DNA of 64,000 bases from an uncultured Bacteroidales bacterium (GTDB taxonomy: Bacteria > Bacteroidota > Bacteroidia > Bacteroidales > WCHB1-69). Below, piece by piece: positions 34,043 through 42,982 of this stretch. Below the pieces are notes generated by a model. That model was given only the letters and a program-made list of their open reading frames with translations. It was not told where the DNA came from and made no database searches. The position numbers and the translations under genes are program-made. Position 1 is the stretch's first letter. Each line of letters opens with the position of its first letter. The DNA is taken from assembly GCA_905233625.1 (NCBI GenBank), contig CAJOFJ010000020.1, forward strand, positions 23,408-87,407, read 5' to 3'.

Positions 34043-36895
34043 TTATTTGTCGAGACGGCAAACCAAGTTTCTGTCTCCGTAAGCATCGTCAATCTTGCTG
34101 ACCGTGGGCCAGTATTTGTCATCGTGAGGAATTGGGAAGGCAGCCTGCTGACGGGTGTAAGGTCTGTCCCAATTATCGGCGCATACCACGCTCATGGTGT
34201 GCGGAGCTTTCTTGATGACATTGTTTACACGGTCGGCCTTGCCGCTTTCGATATCAGCGATTTCCTGACGGATGGCGATCATGGCGTCGCAGAAGCGGTC
34301 TAACTCGCTCAGTGGCTCGCTTTCGGTAGGTTCCACCATCAAAGTACCATGTACCGGGAAAGCCACGGTAGGAGCGTGGAAACCATAGTCCATCAGACGT
34401 TTGGCGATATCACCCACCTGAACACCGGCATTTCTGTCGAATTCGTTGCAGTCAAGAATCATCTCATGAGCGCACATGCCATTAGTTCCTGTATACAGAA
34501 TCTTGTAGTGACCCTGCAGACGGGCTTTGATATAGTTGGCATTCAAGATAGCGTATTTGGTTGCTTCGGTCAAGCCTTTGCCACCGCACATTTTGAGGTA
34601 AGCATAGGTGATGGGCAGGAGGTAAGCGCTGCCGTAAGGAGCGGAAGCCACCTGGCTGCCATGCTGACCACCGGTTTCAATGATGGCATGGTTAGGCAGA
34701 AAGTCCACCAGCTTTTCGCATACTGCGATAGGTCCTACGCCAGGGCCGCCACCGCCGTGAGGCATGGCAAAGGTCTTGTGCAGGTTGAGGTGGCACACAT
34801 CTGCGCCCATGGTTCCCGGAGAGGTCAGACCCACCTGGGCATTCATGTTGGCACCATCCATGTATACCAAACCGCCATTGTCGTGAACAATCTTGATAAT
34901 ATCGAGGATAGCCTCTTCAAACACACCGTGAGTAGAAGGATAGGTTACCATGAGACAAGACAGTCTGTCTTTGTATTCCTCAGCCTTGGCGCGCAGATCT
35001 TCCACATCGATTTCGCCATGTTCTGTTGATTTCACTACCACAATCTGGTTACCAGCCTTGGCGGAAGAAGCCGGGTTGGTACCATGGGCAGAAGCGGGAA
35101 TCAAGCATACATTACGATGGCCTTCACCACGGGAGATATGGTAATTTCTGATAACGGTCATACCGGCATACTCGCCAGCAGCACCAGAATTAGGTTGCAG
35201 TGAAACAGCTTTGAAGCCGGTAATAACGGCCAGCCACTGGCTAACCTCAGCGATCATTTCCAGATAACCCTCGGCCTGGTCGGCGGGAGCAAACGGATGG
35301 ATATTGCACACATTGGCCCAGCTCAACGGCAGCATTTCAGCAGCTGCGTTCAGCTTCATGGTGCAGGATCCCAGCGGAATCATGGCTCTGTTCAGTGACA
35401 AATCCATGATTTCCAGTTTCTTCATATAACGCATCATTTCTGTTTCAGAATGATACTTGTTGAAGATTTCATGCTGCATGAAAGCGGATTTACGCTGCAG
35501 GCTTTCCGGGATATTCAATGCCGGGTTGGCGCACTGCTGGCAAACATATTCGTGGAATTCCTTGTGAGCGGCCTCGGCCAACACTTTCAGTATCTCGTTC
35601 ACATCTTCTAACAGAACGGTTTCATCCAGAGCGATGGTGAAGCAACATTCGCACCAGTAATGGAAGTTGATCTTATGCTCCAATGCCACCTTCTCCACAT
35701 CTGCGATGGTCACGCCTTCGGGCACTTCAAAGCAAAGTGTGTCAAAATACACCTTGTTATATTGTTTGAAACCATATTTAGCGGCTTCACGCTCCAGCAC
35801 ACCTGCCAGAACATTGATTTTGGTAGCTTTGCTCTTCAGACCTTCAGCACCATGCCACATGCCATAGAAACCGGCCATGATGGCGGTCAGGGCGCTGGCG
35901 GTACAAATGTTGGAAGTAGCTTTCTCGCGTTTGATGTGCTGCTCACGGGTTTGCAGCGCCATACGCACGGCGCGTTTGCCTTCGGCATCCACAGTGATAC
36001 CGATGATACGGCCCGGCATCTGGCGTTTGAACACTTCCTGGCATGCGAAGAAACCAGCAGCGGGACTGCCGAAGCCCATTGGCTGGCCGAAACGCTGGGT
36101 GGATCCCATCACACAGTCAGCACCCCATTCTCCCGGAGGAGTCAGCAGGGTCAGTGCCAGCAGGTCGGTAGCCACACCCACGAAGATATTGTGAGCCTTA
36201 GCTTTCTTCACAAATTCAGTATAGTCATGAATAGCGCCATGCTGGTTCGGATACTGTACCATTGCGCCGAAATAAGTGTCGTCAAGTTCTATCTGGTCGG
36301 CCTTGCCGATGACTAATTCGATACCATGAGGAGCGGCGTTGGTCTTCATCACGCCAAGTGAATGCATGAAAACATCTTCTGAAACGAAATATTTTTTTAC
36401 TTCGTTCTTCACCTGCTCGCGAGTACGGCTGTGGTAGAACATCAACATCATCTCGCCGGCGGCGGTAGCCTCGTCCAGCAGAGAAGCGTTAGCCAGCGGC
36501 ATGGCTGTCAGGTCAGAAATCATGGTCTGGAAGTTCAGCAACGCCTCGATACGACCCTGAGAAATTTCGGCCTGGTAAGGAGTGTAAGCAGTGTACCAGC
36601 CTGGATTCTCGAAGATATTGCGCAAAATCACGGAAGGAATGCAAGTGTTGTAGTAGCCCATGCCAATGTAGGATTTGTATACCTTATTCTTGGCCATCAA
36701 GGCGTTGACTTCCTTCAGGTATTCGTATTCTGTCAAACCATCGGGCAGAGCCAGTGGTTCTTTCAAACGGATAGCGGCAGGTACCGTTTTCTCGATTAAC
36801 TCGTCCATGGATTTTACACCAATGGTTTCCAACATCTTAGCGGTCTCAGCTTCGCTCGGACCGTTGTGTCTTCTAATGAATTCGTCTTTTATCAT
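34043..36895 (-). CDS. gcvP: Glycine dehydrogenase (aminomethyl-transferring), P-protein
   Basis: The P-protein is the PLP enzyme of the glycine cleavage system. It decarboxylates glycine and passes aminomethyl to lipoyl-GcvH. The 950-residue chain is the fused P1-P2 form. The N-terminal half has GMGYYNTCIPSVILRNIFENPGWYTAYTPYQ. The C-terminal half has AHGTNPASSAK and the PLP lysine in LNLHKTFAMPHGGGGPGVG. The chosen ATG gives MIKDEFIRRHNGPSE; the track start 20 codons earlier overlaps the promoter. gcvT and gcvH are not in the window. A TACCTTTG box lies about 50 nt upstream, and I see no glycine riboswitch in the short leader. Confidence 0.97.
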   Translation of the reverse strand: MIKDEFIRRHNGPSEAETAKMLETIGVKSMDELIEKTVPAAIRLKEPLALPDGLTEYEYLKEVNALMAKNKVYKSYIGMGYYNTCIPSVILRNIFENPGWYTAYTPYQAEISQGRIEALLNFQTMISDLTAMPLANASLLDEATAAGEMMLMFYHSRTREQVKNEVKKYFVSEDVFMHSLGVMKTNAAPHGIELVIGKADQIELDDTYFGAMVQYPNQHGAIHDYTEFVKKAKAHNIFVGVATDLLALTLLTPPGEWGADCVMGSTQRFGQPMGFGSPAAGFFACQEVFKRQMPGRIIGITVDAEGKRAVRMALQTREQHIKREKATSNICTASALTAIMAGFYGMWHGAEGLKSKATKINVLAGVLEREAAKYGFKQYNKVYFDTLCFEVPEGVTIADVEKVALEHKINFHYWCECCFTIALDETVLLEDVNEILKVLAEAAHKEFHEYVCQQCANPALNIPESLQRKSAFMQHEIFNKYHSETEMMRYMKKLEIMDLSLNRAMIPLGSCTMKLNAAAEMLPLSWANVCNIHPFAPADQAEGYLEMIAEVSQWLAVITGFKAVSLQPNSGAAGEYAGMTVIRNYHISRGEGHRNVCLIPASAHGTNPASSAKAGNQIVVVKSTEHGEIDVEDLRAKAEEYKDRLSCLMVTYPSTHGVFEEAILDIIKIVHDNGGLVYMDGANMNAQVGLTSPGTMGADVCHLNLHKTFAMPHGGGGPGVGPIAVCEKLVDFLPNHAIIETGGQHGSQVASAPYGSAYLLPITYAYLKMCGGKGLTEATKYAILNANYIKARLQGHYKILYTGTNGMCAHEMILDCNEFDRNAGVQVGDIAKRLMDYGFHAPTVAFPVHGTLMVEPTESEPLSELDRFCDAMIAIRQEIADIESGKADRVNNVIKKAPHTMSVVCADNWDRPYTRQQAAFPIPHDDKYWPTVSKIDDAYGDRNLVCRLDK

Positions 36896-36944
36896 GCTGA
36901 ATATTATTTGTTTGTGTTTAATAATTCTTTTAGGAAACAAGCTG

Positions 36945-36952
36945 CAAAGGTA
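36945..36952 (-). promoter_or_regulatory. -7 promoter box of gcvP
   Basis: TACCTTTG on the minus strand, about 50 nt before the gcvP ATG. Confidence 0.65.
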
Positions 36953-37153
36953 CAACTTTTTTCCATAATATGATATGAAATTCCATCTCTTGTCTCCGAA
37001 AAAATTTGCTTTTTTATTTATCCTTGTTTTTTGTTAAATTTCAAAACATGACAGATTATGAGGGATAAAAAAACAATTTTTGAAGTAAAAAATGCATAAT
37101 TCAAACAATTAAAAATCAATATATTACGTGTTGAAATTTTAATCAATCACTTG

Positions 37154-37161
37154 TATTTTTG
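37154..37161 (+). promoter_or_regulatory. -7 promoter box of comEC
   Basis: TATTTTTG, 21 nt before the comEC ATG. Confidence 0.65.
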
Positions 37162-37182
37162 TACGATTAAATTTAGGACATC

Positions 37183-39096
37183 ATGTTTTTCCGAAACTAC
37201 CCTGTTCTGCGTTTGTTGATACCCTTTGCCTTAGGCATTGCAGGAGCTTATTGGTTACCACTTGAACTTTCAAAGACGCTTATTTTGTCGCTGATGATCG
37301 TCTGTTGGCTTGTTGCTTTGGCACTTCAGCATAAAAAGACCCTTACCACCACTCTTTTGTCCGGCATTTTCCTGCAGATTTTGTTCGTTCTTGCCGGCTT
37401 TTGCCTTACTTGTATCCACTTTCGGAACGACAATATGATTTCTTTCAGGAAAAACTTTGAAGAAAAACAAATTTTTATGGCCAAAATCATTGACCACCCT
37501 GTACCCAAAGCCAAAAGCTTAAAAGCCTTAGCGATTATAGAACAAAACACCGACAAACAAGCTATTGGCCAAAAGGCGGTATTGTATTTCGCCAAGGACA
37601 GTCTGCACCCACCCAACTATGGTGATGTGGTGCTTATTCATTCCAAAATATCAGAAATTGAAAACTCCAAAAATCCGTATGCTTTTGACTACAAAAAATA
37701 CATGCAGAGACGGGGAATTTTCTATACGGCATACATACCCGCTTCGGGATGGCAAAAAATTGGACAATTCAAGAAGAATCTGCTTCGGGATAAAACTTAT
37801 CGGATACAACATTATTTCTCCCAAATTTTTGCCGATGCCAGCATGAGCGGTGACGAATACAGCATCATCACTGCCATCCTGTTGGGCAACGACGAAACCA
37901 TGGAACCGGAGCTGAAAGCCAGCTATGCCTCCGCCGGAGTGAGCCATATTCTTTGCGTTTCGGGTATGCATGTGGGCGTGATTTTCATGATACTGAATTT
38001 TCTTTTACAGCCTTTGGACTACTCCAAACAACTACGACTGCTAAAAGCCGTTCTTCTGATGATTTTTATTTGGTTATATGCTTGTATCACAGGACTTTCC
38101 CCATCGGTAACCCGTGCTGCCACCATGTTTTCTTTTGTCACCATCGGAAATATGATGAGGCGCAATACCAATATTTTTCACAGTCTGTTTGCTTCACTTT
38201 TTATACTACTGATTATCAATCCTTTATTAATTTTTGAAATTGGATTCCAATTGAGCTATGCAGCAGTATTCGGCATAGTAATTTTTCAGCAAAAATTGGT
38301 AGAATTATGGGAGCCCAAAAGCAAAATTATCAACTATTTTTGGAACCTCATTACAGTGTCGGTTGCCGCGCAATTGGCCACTTTTCCTTTGTCGGTTTAC
38401 ACATTTGGGCAATTCCCAAATTATTTTCTTTTGGCAAACCTTTCCGTTATTTCGTTATCATTTTTGGTGGTGGTCAGTGGGGTGTGTCTGCTGGCGGTGT
38501 CTTTTATTCCCATAGTATCCTCTTGGATAGCTTGGCTATTGACCCGTGAAATCAGGCTGATGAACTTTCTAATACAATCCATCGAGAAGCTGCCGGGATC
38601 AGTCACGGAAAACATTAGTATTTCTTGGGTACAAATGTTGTTGATTTATCTGTGTATCATTGCTTTCTATTTATTATTCTTGAAAAAGAAGAAATTATAT
38701 TACTGGCTGGGGTTTTCATCTCTTTTGTGTTTAATTCTTTTCTTTGATTTTGACAAATATTATACACAACATATTGAAAATCAAACTATTTACAAACTGT
38801 CCAAAGGAATGGCGGTCAGTTTCAATTATCATGGCAAAGCCGTAATTTTCAGCGATTCTATCCGTGACAAAAAACATCCGGATTACGCTTTTTGCATCAA
38901 AAACCATGAGCGAAAAGAGCGGATTGAAAGTGTTATTATTTCTCTCGACAGCAATTATCAGAATGAATTTTTGCTGAAAGAAAAGGATTTTGTAGTTTTT
39001 GACGGAAAGACCTACCAGCTGATTCGCCGGAAACGTCGGCACTCCCCTACCAGCAACAAAATAGCCGTTGACGAGATGATTTTTCTGAAAGATTAA
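37183..39096 (+). CDS. comEC: ComEC/Rec2 family DNA-uptake channel protein
   Basis: A 637-residue polytopic membrane protein. Membrane segments begin at residues 7-25, and an OB-fold-like soluble part (DUF4131) spans about 60-200. The competence domain carries the core motif ILCVSGMHVGVIFMIL after AILLGNDETMEPEL. At least eight more membrane helices follow, to about residue 525. The C-terminal metallo-beta-lactamase-like domain found in Bacillus ComEC is not present; only a soluble tail of about 100 residues remains, as in many Bacteroidetes members. ComEC forms the inner-membrane pore for single-stranded DNA during transformation. No other competence gene is nearby. Confidence 0.9.
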   Translation: MFFRNYPVLRLLIPFALGIAGAYWLPLELSKTLILSLMIVCWLVALALQHKKTLTTTLLSGIFLQILFVLAGFCLTCIHFRNDNMISFRKNFEEKQIFMAKIIDHPVPKAKSLKALAIIEQNTDKQAIGQKAVLYFAKDSLHPPNYGDVVLIHSKISEIENSKNPYAFDYKKYMQRRGIFYTAYIPASGWQKIGQFKKNLLRDKTYRIQHYFSQIFADASMSGDEYSIITAILLGNDETMEPELKASYASAGVSHILCVSGMHVGVIFMILNFLLQPLDYSKQLRLLKAVLLMIFIWLYACITGLSPSVTRAATMFSFVTIGNMMRRNTNIFHSLFASLFILLIINPLLIFEIGFQLSYAAVFGIVIFQQKLVELWEPKSKIINYFWNLITVSVAAQLATFPLSVYTFGQFPNYFLLANLSVISLSFLVVVSGVCLLAVSFIPIVSSWIAWLLTREIRLMNFLIQSIEKLPGSVTENISISWVQMLLIYLCIIAFYLLFLKKKKLYYWLGFSSLLCLILFFDFDKYYTQHIENQTIYKLSKGMAVSFNYHGKAVIFSDSIRDKKHPDYAFCIKNHERKERIESVIISLDSNYQNEFLLKEKDFVVFDGKTYQLIRRKRRHSPTSNKIAVDEMIFLKD

Positions 39097-39136
39097 TCCT
39101 TTTAAAAAATATTAACCGCTATTCAAGATTTTTTTG

Positions 39137-39144
39137 TATCTTTG
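39137..39144 (+). promoter_or_regulatory. -7 promoter box of the uspA-purL cluster
   Basis: TATCTTTG, 35 nt before the uspA ATG. The next three genes follow at gaps of 12, 18 and 23 nt without another clear box. Confidence 0.7.
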
Positions 39145-39179
39145 TCGATTATTTAGGATTTTAACAAAAATAGACGCTT

Positions 39180-40031
39180 ATGAAAAATATTGTAGTGGGA
39201 ATTGACTTTTCCAAAAACTCGTATAACGCCATGAAGCATGCTGTGGCCATTTCGTTGAGAAACAAAGCCAAACTGCATTTGGCATGGGTAAAAACAGCTG
39301 CTATGAAAACCGATTTGGCAGTAAGCACCACCACCGACAATTACATGACAACCGTAAGGGAAAAACTGAACCAATGGGTGGAAGAATGCAAGACTGAAGC
39401 TCCTGAAAGTTCGGTGACCTCTATCATTTTGGAAGGCAAACCGGCAGTGGAATTGTGCAAATACGCCTCCAATCTTTCCAAAGCCATGATTGTGATGGGT
39501 ACTCACGGTGTGTCTGGATTCGAGGAATTCTTTGTTGGCAGCAACGCCTTCAGAACCATCAACCTAACCACTGTTCCCGTGTTGATTTTGCGTGAAGGCA
39601 TTGAAATCAACCGTGACCTGACAGACATTTTGGTTCCCATCGACACCAGCTTCGAAACCTTGCAGAAGATGAAAATCGCCATTGAATTTGCCAAAGACTT
39701 CAATGCCAAGATTTGTTTGTTAGGCATTATCAACCCTATCAACAATGACATCAAGCATGTGATTAACGTGCAGTTGAACCATGCCGCATCCATGTGCAAG
39801 AAAGCCAATGTAAGATATGACGTGCATACCCTGGATGTTCCTGCGGATTCCATTTCCGCATTATTGAATGCGGCTAAGAAAATGGATGTGAACCTGATGG
39901 TAATCATGCGTGAGGAAGAAAACGATCTATCTAGTGTATGGATGGGCAGCAACACCCGTCAGGTCGTCAACAACTCGCCTATGCCCTTGCTGATTGTACC
40001 TAACGTGAATCAATTTTTACTCAACAAATAA
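39180..40031 (+). CDS. Tandem universal stress protein (UspA family)
   Basis: 283 residues with two Usp domains (about 1-140 and 145-280). The first begins MKNIVVGIDFSKNSYNAMKHA and has the nucleotide-binding GTHGVSGFEEFFVGSNAFRTI followed by PVLILR. The second begins ILVPIDTSFETLQKMKIA and ends WMGSNTRQVVNNSPMPLLIVP, with the GxxGxxxxxGS loop degenerate (MREEENDLSSVWMGS). The first domain is thus the better ATP-binding candidate. It is cytoplasmic, and its stress role is known only for the family. It heads a tightly spaced cluster with a dipeptidase, rluB and purL. Confidence 0.9.
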   Translation: MKNIVVGIDFSKNSYNAMKHAVAISLRNKAKLHLAWVKTAAMKTDLAVSTTTDNYMTTVREKLNQWVEECKTEAPESSVTSIILEGKPAVELCKYASNLSKAMIVMGTHGVSGFEEFFVGSNAFRTINLTTVPVLILREGIEINRDLTDILVPIDTSFETLQKMKIAIEFAKDFNAKICLLGIINPINNDIKHVINVQLNHAASMCKKANVRYDVHTLDVPADSISALLNAAKKMDVNLMVIMREEENDLSSVWMGSNTRQVVNNSPMPLLIVPNVNQFLLNK

Positions 40032-40043
40032 TTTTCATCCGAT

Positions 40044-41783
40044 ATGAAAAAATTTTTCGTCATTATTGCGGCCCTGCTGTTCACGGCCGGTTTTCAGGCT
40101 ATGGCCTGCACCAACTTCATTATCACCAAAGGTGCCAGTAAAGACGGCTCCGTTATGGTCTCTTATGCCGCTGACTCGCACACCCTGTACGGTGAGCTGT
40201 ATTATCGTCCCGCCGCCGACTACCCTCTTGGCTCTGTCATGGACGTCATTGAATGGGACACTGGCAAACTGCTGGGACAAATTCCTCAGGTAAACCACAC
40301 CTATTCTGTTGTTGGCAACATGAATGAGCACCAGCTGTGCATTGGTGAAACCACCTACGGCGGTCGTGAGGAACTGTGGCACACCCCTGGTATGATTGAC
40401 TATGGTTCTTTGATTTACATCACTTTGCAGCGTGCCAAGAATGCCCGTGAGGCCATCAAGGTACTGAATTTCCTGATCGAGTCTTACGGCTATTGCAGCG
40501 AAGGAGAGTCTTTTTCTATCATCGACCCCAACGAAGCTTGGATTTTCGAAATCATTGGCAAGGGTCCAGAGATGAGAGATGCCAAGGGCAAGCTGGTCAA
40601 AGGCTGGTCCAATGGTGCTGTATGGGTAGCCCGCCGTATTCCCGACGGCTATATCAGCGGTCATGCCAACCAAGCCCGTATCACCACTTTCCCGCTGAGA
40701 GATGGAAAAACTTCCATCACGAATAAGGATATTGACAAGATGATTTTCAATCCTGAAATAGAGACCGTTTATGCTGCTGACGTCATTTCTTTCGCCAAGC
40801 TGAAAGGCTATTATGACCCGAAGGCTCCCGATGCCGAATTCAGCTTCTGCGACGCATACGCACCCATCGATTTTGAGGCTGCCCGTTTCTGCGAATCCCG
40901 TGTGTGGGCTGCTTTCTATCGCTGCAATCCTGAATTAATGGCCCAATACGAAGATTATGCCCGTGGTGACAATTTGAGCCACCGCTTTCCTTTGTGGATC
41001 AAACCTGTCCGGAAAGTTGACGTAACCGACGTGATGCAGCTGATGCGTGACCATTTTGAAGGCACTTCCATGGACATGACCCAGGATATCGGTGCCGGTC
41101 CTTTCGCATGCCCCTACCGTTGGCGCCCCATGACCTGGGAATACAAAGGCAAAGGATACATACACGAACGCGCCACTGCCACCCAGCAGACCGGCTTCTC
41201 GTTTGTGGCCCAGGCTCGTAGTTGGCTGCCCGACAAGTTCGGCGGTGTTTTCTGGTTCGGTGTTGACGATGCTGCCAGCAGCTGCTATATCCCCATGTTC
41301 TGCGGTATTACTGAAATTCCCGAGGCTGTGCGCGAAGGCAACGGCTCCATGGTAGATTACTCTTCCACTGCCGCCTACTGGATTTTCACCAAGGTAAGTC
41401 AGCTGGTCTATACCCGTTACAGCGACATGATCAAGCATGTGAACGAACAACAACACAAATACGAGGATGGTGCTGTCAAGAATATCCGCGAGATGGAAAA
41501 AGACATGGTGGAACTCTTCAAAAACGACCCCGCCAAGGCCCAGAAACGTATCAACGACATCTCCAACCGCTGCACCAAAGAAGTCTGCAACGCATGGAAC
41601 AACTTGTTCGAATACTTATTGGTAAAATACAATGATGGCAACGTCAAAGTGGAAAAGAACGGCAAATTCGTCAAAACGGATACCAAAGTTCCTCAGTGCG
41701 AATCTCCCGAACATCCCAATTACCCTGAAAAATGGTACAAAATCATCGTTGACGATTGTGGAAAAAATATTCAACATAAATAA
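40044..41783 (+). CDS. C69 family dipeptidase (PepD-like, exported)
   Basis: 579 residues of an N-terminal-nucleophile hydrolase. A signal-like sequence MKKFFVIIAALLFTAGFQAMA runs straight into CTNFIITKGAS. The Cys directly after it is the expected nucleophile, exposed on cleavage, and the following DGSVMVSYAADSHT is a C69 family motif. Other conserved parts are GETTYGGREEL, IIDPNEAWIFEI and GHANQARITTFP. The export signal suggests that it processes dipeptides in the periplasm or outside the cell. It lies 12 nt after the uspA gene. Base composition is somewhat richer in C than its neighbours. Confidence 0.92.
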   Translation: MKKFFVIIAALLFTAGFQAMACTNFIITKGASKDGSVMVSYAADSHTLYGELYYRPAADYPLGSVMDVIEWDTGKLLGQIPQVNHTYSVVGNMNEHQLCIGETTYGGREELWHTPGMIDYGSLIYITLQRAKNAREAIKVLNFLIESYGYCSEGESFSIIDPNEAWIFEIIGKGPEMRDAKGKLVKGWSNGAVWVARRIPDGYISGHANQARITTFPLRDGKTSITNKDIDKMIFNPEIETVYAADVISFAKLKGYYDPKAPDAEFSFCDAYAPIDFEAARFCESRVWAAFYRCNPELMAQYEDYARGDNLSHRFPLWIKPVRKVDVTDVMQLMRDHFEGTSMDMTQDIGAGPFACPYRWRPMTWEYKGKGYIHERATATQQTGFSFVAQARSWLPDKFGGVFWFGVDDAASSCYIPMFCGITEIPEAVREGNGSMVDYSSTAAYWIFTKVSQLVYTRYSDMIKHVNEQQHKYEDGAVKNIREMEKDMVELFKNDPAKAQKRINDISNRCTKEVCNAWNNLFEYLLVKYNDGNVKVEKNGKFVKTDTKVPQCESPEHPNYPEKWYKIIVDDCGKNIQHK

Positions 41784-41801
41784 TCTGCTACTAACCTAAA
41801 A

Positions 41802-42959
41802 ATGGAAGAAAAAAGGGGTGATAAACCCAAAACACGCCAATTTGGAGCAAAAAGAGGCACCAGAAGTACCGCCAAAACGGAAAAACCAGCGCCAAGAACT
41901 CGCCGGAAAGCTTCCGATAAAGACTTCGAAGAAGAAAAGAGTGTAAAACGCTCTTTCCGCAAAAATACAAACACAACTGAAAAAGCTCCCCGTACCAAGA
42001 GGAGCTTTTCCAAGCCCAAAGAAGAAGGTGGAGAACGTCAGTTCACTGGCACACGGAAATTTAGTACCAAGCGGACAGAAAGACCCGCCTTCAAAGGCAA
42101 AGACGCAGAGACTTCTCCCCGCAAGAAACGCAGGGATGTGACCGCTGAGTCGGAGATTTTAAGCGAAATAGTTGCCCGCAGACAACGCGAAGGCCGCCCC
42201 TCTCCGCAAAAGCAAAAGGTCTTATCGCTGGCCGACAACGAAAACCAAGGCCTTGTGCGCTTGAACAAATATATTGCCAATGCAGGTATTTGCTCTCGAC
42301 GCGAAGCCGACGTACTCATCACAACCGGCGCTATCAGTGTGAACGACGAGATCGTGACAGAATTGGGCTATAAAGTCCGCCCCACTGATGTGGTACGCTA
42401 TGGTGACCATATCCTTCAGAATGAAAAACCGGTGTATTTGCTGCTGAACAAACCCAAAGACTATATCACGACCACCGACGACGAAAGAGGTCGCAAAAAT
42501 GTGATGGATTTGGTACGAGGAGCATGCAAGGAACGCATCTACCCTGTCGGAAGGCTGGATAAAAACACTACGGGACTGTTGCTGTTCACCAATGATGGCG
42601 ACATGACCAAAAAACTGACCCACCCCAAGCACGGCATTGAGAAAACCTATTCTGCAGAGTTGAACAAGAAATTCGCCAATATCGACATGTGCGCACTCCG
42701 CAATGGTATCGAACTGGAAGACGGTGTCATCATCCCCGATGAGGTGGAATACGTGGATGAGAGCAAAAAAGTTATCGGCATCACCATTCATTCGGGAAAA
42801 AACCGAATCGTCAGAAGAATATTCGAATTTCTCGGTTATGAAGTGGTGAAACTCGACCGTGTTGTATTCGCAGGCCTAACCAAAAAAGATCTGCCCCGTG
42901 GCACTTGGCGTTTCTTGACCCAAGCGGAAATCAATATCTTGAAAATGACTATAAAATAA
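41802..42959 (+). CDS. rluB: Ribosomal large-subunit pseudouridine synthase (RluB/RsuA family) with charged N-terminal extension
   Basis: The enzyme isomerises a uridine in 23S rRNA to pseudouridine. Residues 1-140 are a low-complexity Lys/Arg/Glu-rich extension common in Bacteroidetes members and probably RNA-binding. An S4 domain follows (VRLNKYIANAGICSRREADVLI), then the catalytic domain with the active-site Asp in YPVGRLDKNTTGLLLFTNDGD and the later SGKNRIVRRIFEFLGYEV. 385 residues in all. The extension makes the start uncertain, but the ATG used is 18 nt after the previous gene and gives the expected open frame. rluB against rsuA or rluE cannot be separated with certainty. Confidence 0.9.
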   Translation: MEEKRGDKPKTRQFGAKRGTRSTAKTEKPAPRTRRKASDKDFEEEKSVKRSFRKNTNTTEKAPRTKRSFSKPKEEGGERQFTGTRKFSTKRTERPAFKGKDAETSPRKKRRDVTAESEILSEIVARRQREGRPSPQKQKVLSLADNENQGLVRLNKYIANAGICSRREADVLITTGAISVNDEIVTELGYKVRPTDVVRYGDHILQNEKPVYLLLNKPKDYITTTDDERGRKNVMDLVRGACKERIYPVGRLDKNTTGLLLFTNDGDMTKKLTHPKHGIEKTYSAELNKKFANIDMCALRNGIELEDGVIIPDEVEYVDESKKVIGITIHSGKNRIVRRIFEFLGYEVVKLDRVVFAGLTKKDLPRGTWRFLTQAEINILKMTIK

Positions 42960-42982
42960 CTTGTTTTTGGCTATATTTCGTT

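Larger units (their letters stand above)
36896..37182. other. AT-rich gap between divergent gcvP and comEC
   Basis: 287 nt with outward-facing -7 boxes for both flanking genes. The middle is AT-rich, with A/T runs and no hairpin, repeat or open reading frame that I can support. Confidence 0.6.

Noticed and set aside
36896-36945. Glycine riboswitch ahead of gcvP
   Set aside because: The leader after the predicted start is only about 40 nt and has no aptamer-like pairing.
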